This document shows positions 41,401 through 46,909 of a stretch of DNA of 63,802 nucleotides, piece by piece (positions within the stretch are counted from its first letter, which is position 1; every line of letters begins with the position of its first letter). Under the pieces are notes generated by a model. The model had not been told where the DNA came from. It ran no database searches and worked only from the letters and a program-made list of their open reading frames with translations. Source of the stretch: Saccoglossus kowalevskii (taxonomy: Eukaryota; Hemichordata; Enteropneusta; Harrimaniidae). The translations under genes and the position numbers were made by a program. Location of the stretch: contig NW_003131853.1 of the NCBI RefSeq assembly GCF_000003605.2, positions 1,052,140-1,115,941 of the forward strand, given 5' to 3'.

Positions 41401-44400
41401 TGTGCATGCAATTGTGTCTACAGCAATATTTGGGTAAAATTGGGACATCTTTATATGGTTATATTTAAAGCGGGAGGGTCATCACCTGCGCACGCGCGGG
41501 AATTGAGTCCCAAGCGACGATAACAGCACACACTAAAAACGCAAATGGCTCGTGTGGGTAGACGCTTGTTTGTGAACAATGACACGCTATGGCTATCTGA
41601 CGCATGCGCAGGTGACGACTCTTCAGACAGCTTTGTGCGCTCTAGTATTCCATATTAACGCATAATTTAGATAGATAACACTATATGCCATTAATTATCT
41701 CGAACAAATTATACATCGGACAACCATGCTTTATAACCTGTTACGTAATTACATATTCAAAACTGTAAATATTTAAACTGACACCAAATTCTTCCACATG
41801 ACTGCAGTACATAAGAGTTATTACTTGCCGCAATTCTGTTCATCTTCTGCTTCGTAACAGTCTGCAACTTTGTCACATTGTTTGCGTATTGGAATGCACG
41901 GCCCTCTGGGACTTCCATTTTGACATCGGAATTGATTTTTGCCGCATGTACCTGAAAATGATAACATCGCCAACAGTAAAATCAGTCATGGTGGAAAGGG
42001 AGGTCGACATTACACATTTTCAGACATTGTGGATACAGAGAAAATAATTTGGATTGAATGATTCATTTTATGGGACAGACAACGATATTTATAACGATGT
42101 TTATTTCTTCCATGAATTTCATCAATGTTATTTCACGCTCCATTTGTGCAGGTCAGATTGAATTATTTATTTCATCATGCACGTACTGTTTCATTGCGTT
42201 TTATATTACTTGTCTATGTGTGTCTGTGTTATATGCATCTTTATTTTTAAGACATTATTTTTCAGCTTACTGTCTTCATTAATAAAATCTTAATTTAACT
42301 TGTGGGTACGTAACATTGTACTCACCATATACACATCCATTTTCGTCACTACCATCATTTGAGCACTGTCGAATACCGTCGCATAATAAGTAGGGCTTGA
42401 TACATGCGATTCCATCGCTACACGCAAAGTCACCAGCTAAACAGGGACCTACACATGAAAATTACAAGGTAAGTTTCACAAATCAAAAGTAGCCGGCGAA
42501 ATCCAAGTAATGCTCGCTTTGTTGGATTTCCTGCTACGTTTCCGATCTGCGGTACATCGTGGCCATTTCACAATGTAATCCCATCCTTACAATTAATTAA
42601 TTAAATAAAAATTTAGTATATTAGTCTTATTTTTGACTCGTTGTTAACTTAACTCTGTACTATGGTATTGGTGATATATGAATTGGGTGCCATAGGATGG
42701 TACTTGATGGCCAACCAACCTAATCAAATATGTATTTTGCATTGTACGAGTGCAAAATAAGATATTAGGATATTAGTACCAGCTGTGTTATACGCATGCG
42801 CATTGGCCGATCCTGTCAAATGTCGTCATCTGTTTTGGGGCGTGTCTGGTCTGGTGAAATTGCTTCAGCCATTGGGTAACGGAATTAACTGGTGTCTGTG
42901 TGAATACCGCTGTAAAGTGGCGGTAAAATGAATTTGCGCGGATTTACCAACATAGTAAACCAAACTTAGAACTCATGATATTGATGCAGACGACTATGGT
43001 CGAACAACCATGAGAAATAAATGGCGGGACTTTGGTGTTGCACATTTAGCACAGAAATAAAAGACACGCCCACAGTTGGACAACCAATCATTTTATTATT
43101 GGTCACGATGAACCACGGATCATCTGCACGTCCTTTGTAAACACCACATACACGATGTGCCGTCATCCAATGGCGGGATGAGCGGCTAAGCCCCTTTGTG
43201 CACAATCAGCGTCAACTTCATGATAGAAACACGACGCACTTGCTAAGCCGTCTGGTGGCGCCCTACTATTGCACCAATAACCGAATATATATCCTGTTCC
43301 CGAATTGGACATTTGTTTATTTGGAGTAATTTCCAATTCTACGTCCTTAGTAATTAATGATTTCACGTATTTATTTGGCCGTTGTTTGACAGACGTAAAA
43401 TGCCATAATGTTATTTCGCGGAAATTTAAACACACTGATACTGATAATAAATTAAAAATTTGCCAAAGAAATACTAAATTTGCTATCTCATGGAAATGAT
43501 TAAAATCAAAATATTTGGCAATATATTAAGTTTTGCGTCGCATGCACACGATTGAAATATCATATAAAATGGGTCTAATATACTAATGATGTACTAGTAT
43601 TTATTTAATTGTAAGAACTAGTTTACATCCTGGAATGTCCACGATGTACCACGGATCGTTTTCGAACATAGTCCCGAACACATTTGTAAGACACATGTGC
43701 CTATTACTCAATAGAGAGTGATATTGGTTGCAATCGTAGTTTCAATTTCGGTAGAGTGGCGTAGCAATACATCTAAGTGCAATCTATGTCAACAGAAAGA
43801 AAGTGTATTTACTTACTGTAGTATGGGAGTATGTTACCCTCGTCCACGAGCAGAATGTTGGCATGTGGTGATTGGCTGATGGCTGACTTGCGCAGTTTGT
43901 TTGTATTGCAGACAGTGATGCTTGGGAACGTCAATGATGTACTGGATACAACTTTAACCTTAGTAAGTCACAGCACATACATAATAGTGAATGTTCTGGT
44001 TTTAAGACAATTTGTTCATAGGAGATGAATAAACTAAATGTTATAACATATGCTATTGGTGAGAAATTTAAATATTCCACATTGTTCATTTCTGTGTGCT
44101 AAAATATTACGCACAATTTAACGTTATAGGTGTCATTTTACGTGCTTTTGTTTTTTTAGTTTTCAAAAAGGAATGTCTAAAATTAAAACAATAGTAAATG
44201 GTGTAGTCATATTGTTTAATGTTATGTCCATTGAAAAATACATTACTAAATTGGATGCAGTGTAATTAATTGCATAAAACGGTCTTTTTTGTATTATAAG
44301 AATAAATTATTCATGCAACTTAATTATTTTACGCTTATCTTTTAATTTGAATCTATCCCTGACGGAATACCGTGTCACGGGTCAAAAATAGGACTAATTC

Positions 44401-46903
44401 TGGAATTTATCATTTTTTTGATATGATAAATGCAAATTTGGCAATATAACTTTGTGAATGACGGTTGTGTCGGTCACACATGTTTTGTTTTCTGTGTTAA
44501 ATAGGGAGTATGCACTGTTTTTATATCAATTAAAAGTATTAAAATGACGGAAGTTCTGATGATGTGCCATATTGTACCACAATATACAAGGTGTGTATTA
44601 TATGCTATTGCCATGTGTTACACTTGGCACGAATCAATTGTTCCAGGTACATACAGACATAAACATATATATATTAAAATACCATTTGTTGACATTTTCT
44701 GAAATGATAATTGTTGCACATATAAGTTGTACAGACACTGCAATACACACTTTCCGCTCTCAACCTCGTAAATTTCTTTCATTTGGGGTGGGTCAGATTT
44801 TGAGTAGAAAATTCAGAAATATGTTAAGAATAATAATTTTAATAATAACCAATTACACAAGAATATTACAGAAACAAAAAAAATTGCTATATTATCTATA
44901 CTTTTGTATTTTATTTGTTATGAATTACGATTGCAAGAACCATGAATGAAATTGAAACTATGCAGTGTGTTCAACAACTTATATATGAACAATAACTTAA
45001 ATAAGTTTTACTTTATTTTCAGCATGAAAACACAAGAATTGTCCAATGTCGAAAACGGAAAGTTTTTATCGTATTATGGTATTAATATTATGACAAAATA
45101 TTGGAGCATTGGCTTGCATGCACCACCACCACGCACTTAGACACATAAACCAACCAATCATAATGGCTGTATATGTCCACGTTTATGAATGAATGAATGT
45201 AATGAAATGATTAAATGTTTGGACAGTCGCACCATACAAAGTTAATATAGTGTTATCAATGTTTTATTGATACATGTTAAATTTATAGAATACATCTATC
45301 CAATTAACATGCAAATATGTTAACCACAATTGAATACATCATCTTCATCATCGCAGCGATGTATATGTATAATTAATTAGCAATTACACTGTGCCACATA
45401 TTCAAGATGTGTCTAGGACAGCGGAGGCAACAATTGAAGGAATGGGGTAGATATAGGAAACATTTTAAAAGAGTTAAGAATAGTCTATTAAACAAGAAGC
45501 CTGACTGGTGAGAGTGTTATATTTAAAAACGTATTAAAAATACATTAGATTTCAACTAAGATGATTTATGGGTGTTGTGTATGCTTCACTGTCATATCAA
45601 GGTCATTATCCCTCATGGGTGGGCATTATAATTACTCGGAACTAAATGTGCCTGCCATGCTCAATGTTTTGTATTCTGACCCCATTAATCACAATTTTGA
45701 TGAGTTTTTTTTCGTGACGTCACGCTACTAAGATCAGACGATGTTGTGACAAGCACAGGAGATATAAGGATGCAATATATTGATTTAGTGTTGCTGAGTT
45801 CAGAAGTTGGTTTAGAACTTGGTTATATCTTGAACTCTTAGTGTTGACATTTTCGAAAACAATTCTAGATCTATTTGATTTGGGCAGTACGTGTATATCC
45901 TGAACAATTGCATGTTACAACGACTAGTCATCACAGTGCATAATAGATACATTGCATATAACACGTTTACATCCATCGCCGTATGTGTATGGATTACTAA
46001 CTGGTACTCCCGACTGTGGATGTTAACACACGAAACCTTTTGTCGCGTAAACTTGCCACAGTATAAAGTATATTTTTGATAAAATAATATCCATCATATG
46101 AAGGTACATTTAAAAAAAATGCTGGCTTAATTTTATGTTTTTCCATGCGGGAAATATCATTCTAGCTCCACTGATGTGTTTTCGCAATACCAACTATATG
46201 CTCCTTGCGATGGTGATGTTAATTATTCATACAAGTTTTAATTAAATGATTTGTGAATTAAGAAGCCACGTATGTTTTATTACCTTGTTATTGACTTGAT
46301 ATTCTAGATACTGTATAATCAAGAGCGACGACTGTACAAGAAATGCCGTCAGGGCACATACACATATCAGACTCCACATGATACGACCACATGTCGACTT
46401 TGACTGTATAACACGAGGTATGCCATGTGCAGTGGTATTGTTCATATACTCTTTAGAAATAGCATAACACCCAACTCTGCCCTCCTTCGTGTCTTTTTCT
46501 TCCACGATGACGCTGGGTGGATTTGCGTACGTAACGCTCAGCCGTTGTGAAGAATCCTTTCTGTCGGTAAACCCGCGTTCATCCGTGATGCTGGATAAAA
46601 TGAAACAAAGAAAGTCATAAATCCATCACCGCAGCATATCGTATTTATCGCCATTCTTTATTACGGCGCGTTTAAGTTCTAAGTTCATTTTTCTAAGTTC
46701 GTTTTAAGTTCATTTTTGACAGATATAATAGTAGTTTCTCTTTTTTAATTATCGTGTACAATTATGCACGCCAGACGAAAATGTTCGATATGTTATGATA
46801 CTTACTCTGTCATGTCGCCGGATGATTTTGTACTGCTGTTCAAGTCAGCGTGCCCATATAGCCAGCTTGCTTTGAAGGGTGCACTTCTTGATGACTCAGA
46901 CAT
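21969..46903 (-). CDS. DEG/ENaC channel with CUB/LDLa ectodomain insertion, whole gene (32 coding exons, 1,562 aa)
   Basis: A predicted plasma-membrane, trimer-forming sodium (cation) channel of the DEG/ENaC/ASIC superfamily with a giant extracellular insertion. Exon coordinates, 5' to 3' on the minus strand, are in the separate entries from 46806-46903 down to 21969-22112. All 31 junctions agree in phase and the summed exons make 1,563 codons including the stop. Layout by residue: cytosolic N-terminus with His88-Gly89, TM1 about 103-125, FPSITVC strand about 145-151, LDLa1-5 183-389, hevein-like module 390-446, LDLa6-7 447-528, CUB1-3 529-901, LDLa8 902-938, CUB4 939-1051, LDLa9-10 1052-1163, channel ectodomain 1164-1515, GxS filter 1532-1534 and TM2 to 1562. 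An acceptor-like ctcgacag directly before the ATG suggests an upstream 5' UTR exon. Ordinary family members have about 500-700 residues. A hidden symmetric exon in the N gap is possible. Confidence 0.85.
22531..22606 (-). CDS. Channel exon 31: IYFDELNYE strand
   Basis: Phase 2 in, phase 0 out. Reads [19 protein letters not shown], the conserved (I/V)Y(Y/F)xEL strand leading into TM2. Acceptor ATGTGCAG, donor TCCA|GTATGT. Confidence 0.9.
23251..23321 (-). CDS. Channel exon 30
   Basis: Phase 0 in, phase 2 out, 71 nt. Reads SHLLRAVHS and RNLNDMEQV, a variable helix of the family at this position. Acceptor GTTTTAG, donor GTGAG|GTAATA. Confidence 0.78.
23463..23520 (-). CDS. Channel exon 29: WPSEVYL strand
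   Basis: Phase 2 in, phase 0 out, 58 nt. Reads [19 protein letters not shown], the family's Y-x-V-x-x-S...WPS strand. Confidence 0.9.
23773..23845 (-). CDS. Channel exon 28: thumb (CDCAQPC)
   Basis: Phase 1 in, phase 2 out. Reads [10 protein letters not shown] and [10 protein letters not shown], completing the thumb disulphides. Acceptor TATTTCAG, donor GTTG|GTAAGT. Confidence 0.88.
24324..24432 (-). CDS. Channel exon 27: thumb cysteines (CGC motif)
   Basis: Phase 0 in, phase 1 out. Reads [20 protein letters not shown] and VDVPECSVL, the family's C-x3-C...CGC disulphide-rich thumb. Acceptor TATTATTAG, donor ACAAG|GTATTC. Confidence 0.9.
24462..24586 (+). mobile_element. TTAA-flanked GC-rich MITE, copy 3
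   Basis: The right end ACGACCGCCGCCCT|TTAA is canonical; the left end is decayed (TTAAAATGCGGTGATCGTCG). Core gttcgatatgggactcatag present. It begins 30 bp upstream of the acceptor of channel exon 27. Confidence 0.82.
24973..25065 (-). CDS. Channel exon 26: ectodomain, PHGNC
   Basis: Phase 0-0. Reads [12 protein letters not shown] and ends DNRYTAL, matching the family's P(Y/H)GNC segment just ahead of the thumb cysteines. Acceptor GTTTTCAG, donor CATTG|GTAAAT. Confidence 0.88.
25149..25263. repeat. (CACTR)n pentanucleotide microsatellite
   Basis: About 23 units of cactg/cacta in the intron between channel exons 25 and 26. It makes a spurious plus-strand frame. Confidence 0.95.
25378..25541 (-). 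CDS. Channel exon 25: palm/beta-ball strands
   Basis: Phase 1 in, phase 0 out. Reads [18 protein letters not shown], then [12 protein letters not shown] and [15 protein letters not shown], all strongly conserved DEG/ENaC segments. Confidence 0.92.
25740..26200. repeat. Degenerate tandem repeat, intronic
   Basis: Diverged copies of 'gccttcaaacttggcacac' / 'atgttcatcat' recur near 25762, 25893 and 26088 at about 110-190 bp spacing. Non-coding filler between exons 24 and 25. Confidence 0.6.
26377..26486 (-). CDS. Channel exon 24: YGNCFEFN motif
   Basis: Phase 2 in, phase 1 out. Reads [19 protein letters not shown], the DEG/ENaC (D)F...YGNC(Y/F)xFN signature. Confidence 0.9.
26589..26889 (-). 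CDS. Channel exon 23: start of distal ectodomain
   Basis: Acceptor CGTTTCAG|CA, phase 1 in; donor ATGAG|GTGAGT, phase 2 out. Reads a family-like alpha-helical stretch and ends [17 protein letters not shown], the conserved C-S/F-x5-C pair of the DEG/ENaC finger. Confidence 0.85.
27081..27212 (-). CDS. Channel exon 22: LDLa 10
   Basis: Phase 1-1, six cysteines, [15 protein letters not shown] and [12 protein letters not shown]. The last inserted module before the channel ectodomain resumes. Donor TTAATA|GTGTGT is weak; acceptor TCATTTCAG is strong. Confidence 0.83.
27765..27980. mobile_element. Inverted-repeat (MITE-like) element in a channel intron
   Basis: Left text aaatggccgctgagacttcg / ttgagagcggga faces right text tcgctctcaacgagatctag / gcggccattt as reverse complements. 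The right motif ggcggccattt occurs twice. Non-coding. Confidence 0.6.
28162..28365 (-). CDS. Channel exon 21: LDLa 9 plus Thr/Pro/Ser linker
   Basis: Phase 1-1, six cysteines ([10 protein letters not shown]), followed by about 30 residues rich in Thr, Pro and Ser that look like an O-glycosylated spacer. Donor TACAA|GTAAGA. Confidence 0.87.
28655..28808 (-). CDS. Channel exon 20: CUB 4, second half
   Basis: Phase 0 in, phase 1 out. Reads [18 protein letters not shown] and [14 protein letters not shown]. The donor TTATG|GTGTGT is weak but is the one that keeps phase 1. Confidence 0.82.
28995..29179 (-). CDS. Channel exon 19: CUB 4, first half
   Basis: Phase 1 in, phase 0 out. Reads [20 protein letters not shown] and ends CVADYLA. 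Acceptor TTTCTTAG, donor TAGCG|GTGAGT. Confidence 0.87.
29667..29777 (-). CDS. Channel exon 18: LDLa 8
   Basis: Phase 1-1, 37 residues, six cysteines, [14 protein letters not shown]. The acceptor TTCAAAAG has a weak pyrimidine tract. Donor TTAA|GTAAGT. Confidence 0.85.
30100..30265. mobile_element. MITE (family with TACTTTATTTT termini), copy 2
   Basis: Shares 'ttttgggtgttttgtatgg', 'gatttttgacgagtt' and 'aataaagtattctacag' with the copy at 8.5 kb. Intronic, non-coding. Confidence 0.65.
30729..30903 (-). CDS. Channel exon 17: CUB 3, second half
   Basis: Phase 0 in, phase 1 out. Reads [16 protein letters not shown] and a less conserved final strand ([10 protein letters not shown]). Donor CATGC|GTAAGT. 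Confidence 0.85.
31857..32035 (-). CDS. Channel exon 16: CUB 3, first half
   Basis: Phase 1 in, phase 0 out. Reads [20 protein letters not shown] and ends CRYDNVQ. Acceptor AATTGTAG, donor TTCAG|GTAAAG. Confidence 0.88.
32222..32246. repeat. (CTAGA)n microsatellite next to a splice donor
   Basis: Five pentamer units directly downstream of the donor of exon 15 (minus strand). Confidence 0.9.
32249..32447 (-). CDS. Channel exon 15: CUB 2, second half
   Basis: Phase 0 in, phase 1 out. Reads [16 protein letters not shown] and [16 protein letters not shown], then a linker. Acceptor TTCTTTAG, donor CAACAG|GTTAGT. Confidence 0.88.
33160..34190. repeat. 36-bp minisatellite, about 28 copies, intronic
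   Basis: Unit approximately 'agtgagatcaatatgtctatttcactttcagttaga'. Because 36 is divisible by three, long open frames arise on the plus strand (repeats of [12 protein letters not shown]), but these are not genes. On the gene's strand most units carry GAAAGTGAAA. It occupies the intron between the halves of CUB 2. Confidence 0.95.
34395..34588 (-). CDS. Channel exon 14: CUB 2, first half
   Basis: Phase 1 in, phase 0 out. Reads [20 protein letters not shown] and ends CNNDYVQ. Acceptor TTTACACAG, donor TTCAG|GTAAGA. Confidence 0.88.
34855..35041 (-). CDS. Channel exon 13: CUB 1, second half
   Basis: Phase 0 in, phase 1 out. Reads [16 protein letters not shown] and [16 protein letters not shown], the standard CUB second half, then a Pro/Thr linker (DVQPTPPQ). 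Donor GCAAG|GTTAGG. Confidence 0.88.
35640..36425. repeat. Degenerate tandem repeat, about 120-150 bp period, intronic
   Basis: Four diverged copies of a unit containing aggtctgcgcattttcccag recur near 35936, 36056, 36200 and 36350, with 'taattaggtaattaatatgca'-like AT-rich text between. It fills the channel intron between the halves of CUB 1. Non-coding. Confidence 0.65.
36598..36782 (-). CDS. Channel exon 12: CUB 1, first half (GC donor)
   Basis: Phase 1 in, phase 0 out. Reads [19 protein letters not shown] and ends CAYDYIQ, the usual first half of a CUB domain with its cysteine pair. The donor is CAG|GCAAGA, a GC-AG intron. Confidence 0.85.
36960..37079 (-). CDS. Channel exon 11: LDLa 7
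   Basis: Phase 1-1, six cysteines, [17 protein letters not shown]. Acceptor TTTTCAG, donor GAAG|GTAACA. Confidence 0.9.
37206..37331 (-). CDS. Channel exon 10: LDLa 6
   Basis: Phase 1-1, six cysteines, [14 protein letters not shown]. Phe replaces the usual Ser in the SDE box (GFDE). Acceptor AATTACAG, donor TGCC|GTAAGT. Confidence 0.87.
37612..38392. repeat. Inverted repeat whose centre is a 497-base run of N
   Basis: The left arm at about 37612-37676 (core ggggtgaacgcgaaagtc) and the right arm at about 38324-38390 (core gactttcgcgttcacccc) are reverse complements. The N run 37823-38319 lies between them. A foldback or TIR element within the intron between channel exons 9 and 10 probably defeated assembly. 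Open frames that cross the N run are artefacts. Confidence 0.75.
38409..38440. repeat. (AAT)n microsatellite
   Basis: About ten AAT units, intronic. Confidence 0.9.
38519..38650 (-). mobile_element. TTAA-flanked GC-rich MITE, copy 4
   Basis: TTAA|AGCGCGGTGGTCATCGCGC ... GCGCGACGACCATCGCCCT|TTAA; the interior holds the family core in reverse (ctatgagtcccacgtcgaac). In the channel intron between exons 9 and 10. Confidence 0.85.
38970..39140 (-). CDS. Channel exon 9: hevein-like cysteine-rich module
   Basis: A phase 1-1 exon of 57 residues with ten cysteines: [37 protein letters not shown]. The CCS-x3-WCG core looks like the hevein (chitin-binding type 1) pattern, but the ending C-x-C-x2-C-x-DYR differs. 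I recall similar modules in multidomain invertebrate proteins, without a named function. Chitin binding is not claimed. Confidence 0.8.
39273..39526. mobile_element. TTAA-flanked GC-rich MITE, copy 5 (different interior)
   Basis: Same ends as the other copies (TTAA|AGGGCGGTAGTCGTCGCGC ... GCGCGACGACCGCCGCCCT) but about 254 bp with an unrelated interior, so a sub-family that shares only termini. In the intron between exons 8 and 9 of the channel gene. Confidence 0.8.
39547..39669 (-). CDS. Channel exon 8: LDLa 5
   Basis: Phase 1-1, six cysteines with [15 protein letters not shown]. Acceptor CCTGCAG, donor ACTG|GTATGT. Confidence 0.9.
40448..40582 (-). CDS. Channel exon 7: LDLa 4
   Basis: Phase 1-1, six cysteines with [17 protein letters not shown] and a short linker GALVPG. 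Donor CCAG|GTAAGT. Confidence 0.9.
40803..40919 (-). CDS. Channel exon 6: LDLa 3
   Basis: Phase 1-1, six cysteines with the classic [11 protein letters not shown] calcium box. Donor GATG|GTGAGT. Confidence 0.9.
40978..41078. repeat. (GATTGAATAACTAATT)n-type repeat
   Basis: Short interleaved units of gattgaataactaatt and gattgatt in the intron between channel exons 5 and 6. Confidence 0.85.
41466..41636. mobile_element. TTAA-target MITE, second family, copy 1
   Basis: Left end ttTAAAGCGGGAGGGTCATCACC followed by tgcgcacgcg; the right end tgcgcaggtgacgactcttc...agcttt is its imperfect reverse complement. About 170 bp, in the intron between channel exons 5 and 6. Confidence 0.7.
41829..41951 (-). 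CDS. Channel exon 5: LDLa 2 (GC donor)
   Basis: Phase 1-1, six cysteines, ending AEDEQNC. The donor that keeps phase is TTGCG|GCAAGT, so a GC-AG intron. The Ca box is less canonical than in its neighbours (YEAEDE in place of xDxSDE). Confidence 0.83.
42326..42448 (-). CDS. Channel exon 4: LDLa 1
   Basis: Phase 1-1 exon with six cysteines and the calcium-box residues DGSDENGC. LDLa modules are about 40-residue calcium-binding ligand-recognition folds. Confidence 0.88.
42460..43816. other. Channel intron 3, no exon seen
   Basis: Contains locally duplicated text (cacgatgwaccacggatc near 43105 and 43640) and stretches such as tgattggctgatgg that look like old transposon debris. No further exon that keeps phase was needed. 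Confidence 0.45.
43817..43958 (-). CDS. Channel exon 3: first palm strand (FPSITVC)
   Basis: Acceptor TTACTAAG|GTTAAAG, phase 0; reads [18 protein letters not shown], the family's conserved strand after TM1. Strong donor TACA|GTAAGT, phase 1. This is the last channel exon before the inserted modules. Confidence 0.87.
43959..46283. other. Channel intron 2, no exon seen
   Basis: A 2.3-kb AT-rich intron; plus-strand frames here (for example 44572-44949) have no family motif. Confidence 0.5.
46284..46590 (-). CDS. Channel exon 2: HG gating motif and TM1
   Basis: Acceptor TTATCCAG|CATC; reads a hydrophilic stretch, then [11 protein letters not shown], with the family's His-Gly gating pair, and then the first membrane segment ([20 protein letters not shown]). 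Donor ACAAG|GTAATA, phase 0. Strong DEG/ENaC N-terminal hallmark. Confidence 0.88.
46806..46903 (-). CDS. Channel exon 1: cytosolic N-terminus
   Basis: ATG at 46901-46903, reading [10 protein letters not shown]; donor ACAGA|GTAAGT, phase 2. Rich in Ser and Thr. A pyrimidine tract and CAG immediately upstream of the ATG suggest that the transcript starts in a further 5' exon that I cannot place. Confidence 0.75.
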
Positions 46904-46909
46904 AGTCTG

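Noticed and set aside
43163-43435. Minus-strand frame with [13 protein letters not shown], first taken for the channel exon after TM1
   Set aside because: The exon at 43817-43958 has the true FPSITVC motif, correct phases (0 in, 1 out) and a strong donor. The 43.3-kb frame has a poor acceptor and no family motif.
44572-44949. 125-codon plus-strand frame in channel intron 2
   Set aside because: No family motif; AT-rich text gives long Ile/Leu/Tyr-rich frames by chance.
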